Source of the DNA: Chytridium lagenaria
Lineage: Eukaryota; Chytridiomycota; Chytridiomycetes; Chytridiales; Chytridiaceae
NCBI GenBank assembly: GCA_025449115.1
Contig: JAHLKC010000004.1
Span: forward strand, 496,001-560,000
Length of the DNA stretch: 64,000 nucleotides
Direction of reading: 5' to 3'
Part shown: positions 1 through 11,238 of the stretch, in pieces
Layout: the number at the start of each line of letters is the position of its first letter
Position numbering within the stretch: the stretch's first letter is position 1
Notes under the pieces: generated by a model
The model's input: the letters and a program-made list of their open reading frames with translations, nothing else
What the model was told of the DNA's origin: nothing
Databases searched by the model: none
Position numbers and translations under genes: made by a program

Positions 1-319
1 TCGCCAGAACATCTATAATCCGCCTTCATCTCTCTCGCTCTGGTGTCTTCACCGTCTTCGCTTTCACTCTGAGGCTACTCTATCTCCGGAGGAGGTGCTC
101 TTTATTCCTCTTGCCACAATCTCTTTTATATGTTCATGAAACTAACGGCCGTTTCCTTATCGTTTCTCTATTTCACCTCTATAGATTGAGGTAGAGAGGC
201 TAGAATTTCGCAGCAAGTAGACTTTGCACTCGTCGCTGGATCCTGTCAGTCGATCTCTGCATAATCGACCAATTCACCCTTTTATCGAATCAAAACACTC
301 TCAGGTAGTGGTCTTCATT
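1..319 (+). promoter_or_regulatory. 5' flank and leader of the Myb gene
   Basis: No open frame of note lies here. The stretch is rich in C and T (runs of tctc and ctct), as is common just upstream of fungal start codons. A non-ATG frame upstream is continuous with the coding frame, but the first ATG is at 320, so I treat this as promoter plus untranslated leader. No TATA box is obvious. Confidence 0.35.
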
Positions 320-3300
320 ATGAGTGAGCGGCCAAATGGTTTTGGTGAGCACTTGGAAGAGGCTACGGTCAACACAGAAGATGACTCCAGACCATTCAAC
401 AAATTCCCATTGCCACAACACCACTCGCCTTTTCCTCCTCACGCCACCCAGCTCCCGCTTCCTCGCCCTCATCCCCATCACCTTGCCGCCGAAGTTGCCG
501 CGTCCAGATCTCCGAGCATCGAGCATTTAATCTCAAATTCCGAACCTTTGCCTTCGGTTGCTCACATTGCGTATGCCCACGCCTACGACGCCTCATCAGA
601 CCCTTCAGCACACTATCACCACCATCAGCATCCATCTGCCATGGATCCGCACCACTCACACCACCACCACCCGCATCACCCACACCACCCGCATCATCTT
701 CGGCCTGCTTACCCAGACGTCGACCACTCGAGCTACCCACCTTACCAGACATACCAGCGTGGCATCGCATCCTCTCCCATTGGCTATCCTTCTGCTTACC
801 AGACTGCACCTTCACTTCAGCAGTCTACAGCACCCCTTCCGCCTTTTCTCAACCACCAGCAGCCTGGAAATCCAATGTGATGACGTATCGTGATCAAAGA
901 GATTCAATGTGAATTACTTTCAGCCTCTACGTATCCCAATGGTGACGTTAAACCGGCCTCGGCACTTGCTCTTGCTTCAGCAGCCTCGTCCTCATCGCTT
1001 GGAGCTTCGCCGTTGTTTTCGTCAAAGCAAATTCAGCCTTTACCGGCGGAAGCAACCAAGGCGAAAAAACGCAAGAACCCAGATGGAGCTCGGGGTAAGG
1101 GCAATAGCACAGCAAAGCGAATTAAGGCGATGGACCCAGAAATGGTTTCTGCCATGGTTGCTGCGTCGTCGTCCTCTAAGAGCAAGAAGCACAAGAGTAA
1201 GCGCAAGCAGAATCTTGCAAAGCTTTACAACTTGATCAAGCAAGGTGGAAAGAATTTTGCGGGCCTCTTGTCTAGTGGCTCGGAATCGGATTCAGAGTCG
1301 TCTGGATCGGAAGCGTCAAGAGCTTCCCGCGTTTCGATTAAAAAAGAAGAGGTTAAGAAGGAGAAGGCTAAGAAAAAGAGAAGGAAGTCAGCGCCAGCTA
1401 TACCTACCTCCACGGCTGCAGCCAAAGTTTTATCAAAGCCCGGAACGGCAGCACCTGCAACCTTGCTTGCCAGAGCGATGGCCATGGATGCTGTTGCGGC
1501 GCAATCTCCAGCTGCGACGTCGCCAATGCAGGTGGATCCCGTTGCTGCCGCCGCTTCTGGTATCAAGAAGCGGCCCCGGTCCGACTCTGGGTCCGAAAGC
1601 TCGTCCTCAGGCTCATCATCATCATCGTCCTCGTCGGACGACGATGAGGAGCTTGTAGATGAGATCGATTGGAACGAAGGAGACGGTCCCGTTGGTGTTG
1701 GAGCGAATGGGGCCAAGGCAGTCGCATCGTCTTCTTCCGCGGTCTCTTCCTCGTCATCTTCACAGCTTAACCTGCCTGGATCCGTTGCTGCAGCAAATGC
1801 CCAGACTCCTACTACCATCAGGTTGAAGGCCCCCGGTGGAAGTTCATCTTCTACCCCTGTGTCTAAGAAGGCTGTAAAGGCAGAGAATGCAGACTCAGCT
1901 TCGTTGACACCTTCATCCAATGCGCCGAGACGTGTTGGCCTGTGGACAGAGGACGAGACGGCACGACTTGTGATGGCTGTGCAGAAACATGGAACGCAGT
2001 GGGTGAGGGTTGCAAAGGAAGTTGGGACCGTGAGGCAAGTCAGTGTGAGAACAAGTGGAGGAGGCTTGATCCTTCAAAGATTGATTCTGGAATGAGCGTA
2101 CTCCCGCCTACCATGAAGAAGGACGGGTCTGCAACACCGAGCAACACTCCTGCTCCTTCTTCAAAGTCCAAGAGATCGGGAGGCAAGAAAGACGAAGAGG
2201 GCAAGAAGAAGAAAGTGGCGCCTTCCGCTATTGCAGGTGCAGAACCGACAAACGGAGCTGCCGGAGAGCTCGCTGGAGGGGACTCTTCTTCATCTTCATC
2301 ATCTGACGATAGCTCTGATAGCTCCGACTCCGACTCATCGTCAAGCGATTCCGAGTCTGACGCCGGCAAGGCTTCGAAGTCTACGCCTGGGGGCATTTCC
2401 ATGCCACCTGTACCTCATGGAAGCCTAGCGCCCAGTGCTCCGCCAAAGCCCGCCCCTGTGACACCATCCGTCGCTCCCTCTTTCCCCAAGCAATCTCTTG
2501 CTCACCCTGCCATAGGTTTGGGTCCACAGTCGGATTCATCGTCCTCGTCCTCATCTTACTCAGGTTCATCAGATTCTTCTGACTCAGACTCTGATTCCGA
2601 GGATGAGCCGGCTGGATCTGCAGTTTCATCTGCGTTGCCTGTTGTTGCTGTTGCGCCTACACTACCCCTGTTGCTGCTGTTTCTGCTGCAGCCGGGAGCG
2701 CGCCAACAACACCGGCGGCCAAGCCTTTGTCAGCTGCCGCGGGGCTGTCGGCGCTTGCTAAACCAAAAGCAAAGGGTAATTCAGCGTCAGCGGCGGCCAG
2801 AGTAAAAGTGTGGACGAAGGAGGAGGATGCGCAGCTTTTGAGGGCTGTGAAGTTGTATGGGAATAAATGGGAGAAAGTGGAAATGCTTGTTCCTGGACGT
2901 AAGTGAATTACTTTAAGTGCCTGATTGTTCGTCTAGCACCTACTCCTGCTATTTTCTTTCCATTTAAGTGGCATATTCTAACGTTTTTTCATTTATTTAG
3001 GAAACCGTCGTCAGTGCAAGGACCACTGGAACCGTGTTTTGGCCAAGAAGGACATTGCTCGCGACGTTCATGCACAAAACATTGCCGTCAAGAATGCTGC
3101 TTCTGTAATAGCTGGTGGGCCTGACTATCAAAAGCTGGCGGAAGACGAAGACCCTTTTGGCGTCTTGCCCAAGTTCTCCAGTGCCGAGCTTCCTGCCCTC
3201 ATCGCCATTAACACAACCAAGATAGCTGCAGCCGCTGCAGCTGCTGCCGCCGCTGCCGCCGCCAACATGAACGCTCTTGCAGTGTCAAGTGTAGACGCTG

Positions 3301-3814
3301 CCAACGGGGATGCGAAAAAGGACCCGGAGGTTGTTTTCCCTGCTTCATCATTATCGTCAGCATCGTCACCTCAGATGGTCATACCCCTTCCGCTATGGCC
3401 ACACCTTTAGTCACTACACGGCCCGCAGTTGCTTTATTCGCGAACACGGCACCCGCGGAGACAGCCAGCATTGTCGGAGATACCCCTGTTCCTCCATCTC
3501 CGTCCTCCCGCCTGTCGTACCTGTCATTACACAGCTTTCTCCTATCCCCCGTTGTATCTGTCGCTGGTGGGGTCTCACCATCCGCCGTTTCACCTGCTGC
3601 TTTAGACATCTCTGTTTCTGCGGTGACCGCATTGGATCCTACTTCGCCGACGGCTTCGGATCCGTCGGCAGAGAGTTCACCGTCAGAATCTTCTGCGTCA
3701 GAGTCGTCGGCAGAGTCGCCTTTCTCGTCACCTGTTGGTGTAGGAGGAGGCGGTGAGAGCGGCACTGTGGGGTCATCATCGTCACCACCTGCGTTTGCGA
3801 GTGGTGCGGTGTAA
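320..3814 (+). CDS. Protein with two Myb/SANT DNA-binding repeats, probable transcription or chromatin factor
   Basis: The ATG at 320 opens a His/Pro-rich stretch (clusters of HHHPHH), followed by Lys- and Ser-rich disordered sequence. Two Myb/SANT repeats are visible. The first is near 1938-2080 (GLWTEDETARLVMAV, then QCENKWRRL). The second is near 2800-3045 (VWTKEEDAQLLRAVKLYG, then NRRQCKDHWNRVL). The second is interrupted by a clear 102-nt intron at 2899-3000 (GTAAGT...TTTAG). The tail is Ala- and Ser-rich. The frame is broken at about 2037 (inside repeat 1), about 2650-2690 and about 3390; each break fits one missing base. An in-frame stop at 878-880 is probably removed by a short intron ending at TTTCAG (about 877-923), although a 47-nt intron would need another base change to keep frame. 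The separated, non-canonical repeat layout suggests a DNA-binding regulator; no specific orthologue is recognised. Confidence 0.75.
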
Positions 3815-4735
3815 ACTTGTGTTTTGCATTGCTGTTTTTCAGCCGCTGCTGAAAATTATTGTATATTCCCTTTTTTTCTTATAAATGTTACCTTTCCTTG
3901 CTTATTTGCTGTCAACGTTTTCGACTCATCGCTGTTTTCTTTGAATACCCCGCGTGCCCATCGCAAGTTTCGGTGTTCTGTAACCTCAACATTTTTGTTT
4001 GATTTATACGAGTTTTTCAGTCTGCATGTTGTTGTTTTTTTTTGCTTTGCATAACACTCAGTTTCTCGAATGTCCCCTTTTTTGTCTCTTATTTAAACAC
4101 GTCTTATTTGTTGGTTGTTGTTTTTTTTTTCCCCTTATTTTTGGCTGCCCCTCTTTCCGTTTTTTTTTTTTTATATTAAAAACTTTTGAGATTATATGAT
4201 AACGACTGGTACGTTGAGGTTTTTAATCTTTTGCCACTTATTACTACTAGTAGCAATGCTAAATGGAGTGAAAGGGCGAAAGCAACAATCAACTCTGAGG
4301 GAAGGAGAAGTTGGCATACATTAATAACTAAGAGCTTTGTCCCTCCATTACCGTTTCATCCGGAAAATATTAGTTGAAGAGCGGCATAGAAAAGGTTAGA
4401 GAGGACATTTACAAGCTGTCGTTAGTGGATAAAAGGCACAGGATTCAAGCAACTTAATGGCACAGATGTGACAGTTGTGGGCGATAAACAATGAAACAGC
4501 ACAACGAACAAAACATCTATCAGAAATCCAAGCTTTCTTTTATTTGAAAGTACGGCAAGCTTTAAAGTTTTTAATCATCACCTCATATGCAATTTGCTTT
4601 GTTTATTTTGTGGTTTAAAGAAAAAAGGAAAGAAAAATAGAGAAATAAGGAGTTTGAAAAAATAAGAAAGTATTAAGGGAAACAAATCTTTGGTCCGACA
4701 AGGCAATTCATCTCACGACAAACCCATCTTCACCC
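3815..4735. other. T-rich region between convergent genes
   Basis: This holds the 3' ends of the Myb gene and of the opposite-strand gene. It contains many T runs (for example 4123-4132 and 4161-4172). Short open frames here are built from T-rich codons and look non-coding. No RNA gene or repeat was recognised. Confidence 0.5.
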
Positions 4736-7674
4736 TCACCATTCCCAATTCTGCCATCGCCAGATCAATAACACTCTCCCAACACACACGTGCAAGAGTT
4801 TATAAATCTTCCTTTTCAACCTCCTCCTAATCTCCAATATCTCAGAAATAGTCCCCTCATTCCGAACATTCTCATCTTCCTCAAAGTCTCCCATCGCATT
4901 CGCCGACCTCAACGGTTTCCTGCGCATCTCCCAGACTGTTCCCCACTCTCTTAAACCTTATAGACCTCGACGTCTCATCTACTGAAGAAATAGAGAAAAG
5001 TAAGCGGTTGAACGCGTCTCCAGCCGCTTTCCTCAACGTTGGTTGTCTAACCAGCGGTAACCCGGTATAAAGTTGATCAATAATCGGATTTACGGACTTA
5101 TATAACTTCATCAATTTCTTCCAGTATCTAGTGAATTCATCCTTCCTGGTTGCCGGTGGGAAAGGGAAACGTGATACCAAATCAAGCCCTTCCATACCCG
5201 TTGAGACAAACATGTACGCCATGGCCAAAATGACTTCCTTGCTCACTGTTGTCGGAAAATTTCTGGCGAAATCAGTAGTAACTGCAAAGGGCACGTCCGT
5301 CAATTCTTCAATTCTTGGACAATGCGCAGACCAGAGAGGTCGTGGTACTCTGCGTATCGGGAAACATGGTGCTAGGCAGATACGGGAATGAAACTTAGAC
5401 CATGAGTTTTCCTTGCACTTTCCGGTGCAATACCTGAACGAAAGAACGAATATTATCTTTAGGAAAAGTTATGCAACAAAATAGATGATAGTTTGACGAG
5501 GAAGAGGTAAAAAGGCTTACCGAGCTCCACAAAAGTGATCACATCCCAGCATTTGATCCTTTCTCATCTCCATCCCGCAAAATTCACATCTCCCACGTTC
5601 TTCCACATTCAAAATCTCTTTTGCCCCAATAATATGCAAAATCGGCGACGGCTTCATCAAACATGTAGCATACCCAGGCGGAAGCACAGCCAAATTATAT
5701 CCATAACACTCAAGCGTAGACCTTGCGTCCAGATTTTTACCACAAAACAACGGAGACGAAGAAAAACTTTCATCCTTCAAAAAAGCATCCTCAGACGCTG
5801 GTGTACCTGGATCCTGCTGGGAATACTCAAGCGACAGATATCGAGTGCGTGGAGCGAGATGGTAAAGAGCGCGATGCGAACCCTTGAGTTGAGGATATTC
5901 GTCAACATGCATGTGAGGGACTTGATTGAGGAAACGGTCTATACACAGTTCTTCATAATATAGTCTGGCGGTTGTAGACGGTGGAGACTGTTTACTATTA
6001 ACCTTTTGAAAGGCCCATCGACCAAAGACTCCGTCGGCGTAAATCAGATATTCTTTCGAAAACTGATGACCTCTGAAACTTTAAAAGTTGTAAATAAATG
6101 AGTAACTCAAAGGGCAGTAAATAATCATAACACAGTTTGCTTGACTTACGTAAAAGGACCGTGAATAGCCAGTTGCTCGTCCAAAAACGATCCATCGCCC
6201 ATGATAAGATCAAGTCCAATACGAGTTTTCTCTTTAAAAAACATGAAGTGGTGATCTTGGAACCTTATCTACTTTCGGAGGAGAAGGAAGAACATTCACA
6301 ATCACAGGGGATAAAGTATGGCCGTCACCGCAGGCCTTTACATTTCCGGACTTCGTTATCATATTTTGACGTTCCTTCAAAACTTGGCGCATCCCAACCA
6401 TAATCAAACCTTCCACTCTAATCCCAACACCAAGAAGACCCTAAAAACTTATTGTTAAACTTACTCTAAAAAATTAATAAATGAGGTTGTAAACTTACAC
6501 TGACTCTCCTCAACTTTGAATTACCAAGAACTACGATTCCATTACCTAGAGTAAAGAATTCATGACTTTGTACATATACCCATGCTGTTGGGATCACATC
6601 TGACGGCTTCATTCCCGGAAAAGCATTAAGATCTGAATATCGACTCACAATATGAGAATTCCCTATAGTATTTGAAAAATGCATCCAGCGACATCGAAAG
6701 CCACAATAAACGGGATCTAATCGCTTCGCATTTTCCTTGATTCAAAGTAAGCTTCCAGCCAAAGAAAAAAAATAGAAAATAGGAAAAGCATTAACGACAA
6801 AAGAAGAAAGTTAGAGACAAAAGAAAAGCGTAGATCGGGGATGATTGAAAGCGCGGAGGCTAAATTATCATACCATTTGCCCGTTGCAGACTTCAACTAT
6901 TTCAGACACTCTATCCACTTGCGCTAATTCCATATATCGATACAAGAGTTTGAAATCTATTTTTGAATCCTTTGACGTGGCCGTCGAGATAGATTCCTCC
7001 AAAATCATAAATATGGCCCTATTCAAGGGCTTAAAGCCATCGTTGAAATAACTATATGGAATTTCATCCAGTAATTTTTTTCTTCTGACACTCGGTTTCC
7101 TCGACATAATGAAAGCTTGCTCGACTACACCAACGAGTTCCTCTTTATCTTCAATAGAGGCATCTTTAGGAGCGGACGGTTCAAGTAAGGTCTGAGTCGT
7201 AGTCCCCTTTATCGATGTTGAAATATCTATGCTCATCTTATCAGCCAAGATCTTCTCAAACCTTGCTTTCCTGCTTTTGACCATATGCAAGAAGCGAGAT
7301 TTAAATCGGTGCATTGGCGATGAAGCATTTGTACGCGGGTCTTCGTTTTTCCACAACGTATTCTCCAAACTACAGATAGATGAACCGTCTGAATCCACAT
7401 CAGATTCAAGTTCATCAGCGTTGTCCCTCGAGTTTCCCTTTACTGCATAGTGCAACATTACGCTGCAATCTTTGGCACTGTCGGACTTCAAGCTGAATTC
7501 ATTAGGCTCCTTGTTCAGCTGTCGGACAACATCGTCTAAAAGTGGTTCAAAAGGGAAAAGGAAAGTCTTCTTCTGCAGCTCTGCATTCTCAATAGCCTCT
7601 GAGCGAGCTACCTTTGGATAAGGGAGAAAGTTCTTTGGATAATGGCGCATTTGGGTTAATCTTATCTTTTCCAT
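4736..7674 (-). CDS. Unrecognised multi-exon protein with a small Cys-rich segment
   Basis: The likely start is the ATG at 7674 (MEKIRLTQMRHYPKNFLPY). The first exon of about 265 residues is Ser/Asp-rich and ends at a GTATGA donor near 6881. Later protein-like exons lie at about 6740-6490 (NAKRLDPVYCGFRCRWMHF), 6430-6260 (GLIMVGMRQVLKERQNM), 6230-6140, 6070-5518 and 5303-4736. One exon ends in CEFCGMEMRKDQMLGCDHFC (near 5580-5525), whose four cysteines plus His could bind zinc. The last part breaks frame near 4930. I recognise no family. The exons share codon style and strand and are linked by plausible short introns, but a single gene is an inference; two adjacent genes are possible. Confidence 0.5.
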
Positions 7675-7970
7675 CACCAGAGATATTTTTTGGGTGATAA
7701 ATAAAATTTGCAATCAGCTCTACCATATTTTTCGTCGCGTCATGTATAAATATGTACATAAAGATAGAAACAGAATAAATCAGCACATAAATACATAGAC
7801 TAATAATGAAGTAAACAAGTGCGTAAAAAACTAATGAAGAAATACATTTTAAAGGCATACATACTAAATATTTAAAAGTAAATCTAAAAGGTTAAGATTA
7901 GTATACACATATAAAACTAAATATATAAAACTAGCAAGCATAAAACTTAATGCTAAGAAATAAGTAAAAC

Positions 7971-8190
7971 CGTAGGCTGCATCAAAGGAGGGCATGGTCA
8001 AAGGGGGCGACCGAAGTAGCAGAGGATGATGCAAAGGAACCCAATGCTGAGGTAGGAGACGCATCAAAGCGGTCAAAGGCGAGACCAGAGTCATTCTCGT
8101 AAAAGGATTCGTTCATGACAGCAGGAGAGAATTGGTGGATAAGAGGATGGAACGCATTGTATTGCGTTCCGTATTCTTCTCTGCCATGTG
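7971..8190 (-). pseudogene. Decayed partial copy of the C2H2 regulator gene at 32311-34395
   Basis: This 220-nt block aligns end to end with 33481-33730 in the same orientation, both running from cgtagg[c/t]tgc to ctgccatgtg. It has an internal gap of about 30 nt and scattered substitutions. Read on the minus strand, both encode the peptide RSILLSTNSLL preceded by MAE. The source continues in frame to NMPSFDATYGG, while the copy is frame-disrupted by small deletions and reaches a stop soon after NSLL. Similarity stops abruptly at both ends and no other part of the source gene is present. It lies between two genes, in AT-rich DNA. Confidence 0.8.
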
Positions 8191-8353
8191 ATCGTCAATG
8201 TACCCAGCATTTGGTTGCTCCAAAGGCCGCGGAAGGATTGGCCGGCAGCACGCTGTCTGTGAAGGAATACAATACTGCAACCTATGTTTGGCCGTAATTC
8301 CACTGATTAAGTACTTAAAAAAAAAAAAAAACATTTCAAGTTTATTGCCCAAC

Positions 8354-8945
8354 TCATCGATGAGAAAAGGCCGGTTTCTCCGCCGAGAGAATAGCTTCCA
8401 GCGAAAAATCATCCTCCCATCGGCCGATCATTAGCTCGATTGCTTCTCTAGGAACTTGGTGTGTATTTCGGGAAAACATGGCATCCACATCCCGTTCTAT
8501 CCACCACCTCGTCTCCGGCTCGCGGACATGCACTTCATAGTCGTAGCTGATTCCAGTCTCAACGTACACCTTGGCTTCCCATGCTTGTACATTCGTGTTG
8601 TCGATGATGACCACACGTGCATCCCCAGATGCCATAGTCTGACATGCTCTATTGATGTTCCATGCATGTGCTTCCCCAAGCCGAGAGCTGTCAAAAGAAT
8701 ATATTTTCTCTCCTTTTTCGTTGGTCCATAACCAAAAGTCATCAGTTGAATAAATGACTCCTTCGTAGTTCTCTGCGGCAAGGATGGAGGAGGCGAGGGT
8801 GGATTTCCCACTTCCAGGGCAACCTGGTTAGATGGTAAGTTCGCAGTATAGGGTAAGCATTCTACGAATGAATTGAAGCTCATTGCATAATTCAAGCGGT
8901 CAACGTCTTACCTCTCATAATGTAAAGCTTCCTCTGGTGATTCAT
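8354..8945 (-). CDS. N4BP2L1-like P-loop NTPase (putative kinase fold), 167 aa
   Basis: Two exons (8945-8912 and 8823-8354) join across an 88-nt intron (GTAAGA...ACCAG) to give 168 codons with no break. The joint rebuilds KLYIMRG followed by the Walker A motif GCPGSGKST, then STDDFW. Near the C-terminus are IIDNTNVQAWE, a short EPETRWW motif and RNTHQVPREAIELM, the signature of the N4BP2L1/N4BP2L2 branch of P-loop kinases. The fold resembles nucleotide or polynucleotide kinases, but substrates of this family are not established. The start is the first ATG before the P-loop and gives a compact protein of about the usual size. It is divergent from the RhoGAP gene, 125 bp away. Confidence 0.85.
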
Positions 8946-9070
8946 GAGTAATGCCAGGCATCTGCAACACGATGTGACACACGAAGTTGGTCGATATACA
9001 ATCAAAAAAGCATTTTTCGTCTCTTGCTGTCACCATCAGCGGTGTGGCTCTTGTCCTTGGAGGTTTTGCC
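8946..9070. promoter_or_regulatory. Compact divergent promoter
   Basis: Only 125 bp separate the start codon of the N4BP2L1-like gene (minus strand) from that of the RhoGAP gene (plus strand), so both promoters and leaders must overlap here. No TATA box is visible. Confidence 0.5.
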
Positions 9071-11106
9071 ATGTTCTCGTTGGGATCAGGCTCAGCTCCA
9101 CCTGCACTTAGTGAGAAGGATCTTAGAAACCTCGTCAACACAGAGTTGATCCGCGAAGCTGGTGACGCATTTTCTCGATTTCTGAGTTGGAGAATGATTA
9201 CTCTCCTTTATATTGTAACTAAAAGATGTATATGCAGGGGTTGATTATGAATCTAGACCACTTCTCGTCTTTTACTCCTGTCACCTTCCTGACCCAAGAG
9301 CTGCTGACTACGATTTTCTTCTCGAGTATGTCTTTCACTTCACACAAGTTTTTTGAGCGTTGGGAGCTATTATAGAAATTGCTTTCAAATCCGACGCGGT
9401 TCAATACTAACTCTGATTTGTACCAATGCGACTTTTAGCTCGATTTTGACCCGCCTGGATCAGTTTGTAGAGCGAGATTATGCCATCGTATTGTTCTCAA
9501 GTGGCTCTAAGCATCAACCAAGCTGGGCTTGGATGTTTAAAGCATATAGCCGGCTGAGCCGAAAGTACTGCTTCTCCGTGACGCCTTTTTTCCTGACCAC
9601 ATTGTGTAGATTCCGGAAAAACTTGAAAAACCTCTACATTGTACATCCGTCGCCATGGGCAAAACTTCTTCTTCAAATGATGGGCACAATCATAAGGTGT
9701 TTCTTTCCTTCCTTTTTTCATTTTATCTTCTGCACTTTTCTTCGTTTAGGCTCATTGTCGTTAATACTTTGGTATTTGATTGCAGCCCAAAATTTACAAG
9801 GAAGGTCGTCTGGGTAAATAGCCTCTCGCTTTTAAAAACACACATACCACTGGGTAACATCTACATCCCCGATATTATCATCCAGTAAGATACAGTTCTT
9901 GATGCCTAATTCGATGGGAAGTCGCCGCTTTACTTACAATATAACTATATCAGAGCCAACGAACGATTCGAGCATTCATCGTCGGCACCATCATCCCCGC
10001 CACCACCTTTAAAGATAAATACCAACCCGGATAAGAAAGTGCCAGGTGTGATGTTTGGAGTCGATTTAAAAGTCTTAATGGGTGCCGATGGATCCAAGGG
10101 CATACCTATCGTCATCAGTGATACCGTTGCATACATAAGAGCCAATGGTCAGTAGTTCTTTCCTCGTTATTTATTATGCTTGGTTTATTGATTTTGTGGT
10201 TGCAATAACTTCAGGTTTGGATTGTGAGGGTGTGTTTCGGAGGTCTCCTTCATCACAACTATTGAAAGATGCAAAAGACTATTACGATCGAGGCGAAAAG
10301 GGATTTGATTTTGAGGAACGTGGAGGGCTTCATTGTGCCACTGTTCTTCTAAAGCTCTTTTTCCGTGAACTCCCAAAGCCAATATTTGAAAGTGACATGT
10401 ATGACATTTTCCGAAAGATCGAGGGTTAGCCATACTTAATTTTCTTCCTTGATAAATAGGTTTATTTGTGTTGTTCATGTGCTAAGATTTCCTAGGACTT
10501 GGTAGTGGACGAGAAGGTCAGGTCAAATTCATCAGGACCACGATATTCCCTCTTTTGACGCTTAACGAACTTCTTCTCCTCCGCTTCGTCTTCGATCTCC
10601 TACACACTATTCACGAATCCGCATCGAAGAACTTGATGAACTCGCATAATCTGACTATTATTTGGGCGCCGAACCTTATTCGAGGTGGGAGCCCCGTGGT
10701 AGATATGGCCATGTGCGCAGTTGGTTCGGGAGGTGGTGGTGTTGGAACAACAGTCAAGCTAATGATTGAGGAATACCCCTCTGTATTTAGCGACATTATT
10801 GAATCCCAATCTACCTCAGCTGAAGTGAGTTATGATAACTTAATCCCCATTACACATTTTGGTTAAATTCTGGTTACGTATAATTGTATTAATTACGGTT
10901 TGAAAAAGCTTCTGCCTACGTACATCGCGGAAGTATCCACAGCGCCAACAGCTCGACCGCGCAAGAACGACACCAACGCTAAAAATAGAAATTCCATACT
11001 CGGAGAGCAGGATGAAGCTATTGATAGCATCAGTAAAGCTCTTTCTGATAATCGACTTGCCACGGCCTCCAAGAACGGCCTTTCAAAAACCACACAGGCT
11101 TCTTGA
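9071..11106 (+). CDS. ARHGAP1: p50RhoGAP-type protein: BCH/CRAL-TRIO domain plus RhoGAP domain, 473 aa
   Basis: Nine exons (9071-9161, 9238-9325, 9439-9564, 9610-9696, 9786-9884, 9954-10147, 10215-10424, 10496-10824, 10909-11106) total 1422 nt, exactly 474 codons. The N-terminal half is a BCH/Sec14-like domain: VDYESRPLLVFYSCHLP, LDQFVERDYAIVLFSSG, SWAWMFKAYSRLSRK and KNLKNLYIVHPSPWAKLL. A Pro-rich linker leads to the RhoGAP domain: IPIVISDTVAYIRANGLD, EGVFRRSP (arginine-finger region), GLHCATVLLKLFFRELPKP and MNSHNLTIIWAPNL. Domain order and length match vertebrate ARHGAP1. It should switch off Cdc42/Rho-type GTPases at membranes. The last acceptor (AAAAAG) is weak. Overall the model is strong. 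Confidence 0.92.
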
Positions 11107-11238
11107 ACATAATAAATCAATACAATACAGAACAAATTTTCGCGCCATCAAATCATCAGAAAAAGAGTTGTCCGAAAGTTGCATCCCATTCCAGCACCCA
11201 ACTATAAAGGCCGCTCAGCGAAGCATTGCATTGTAATC

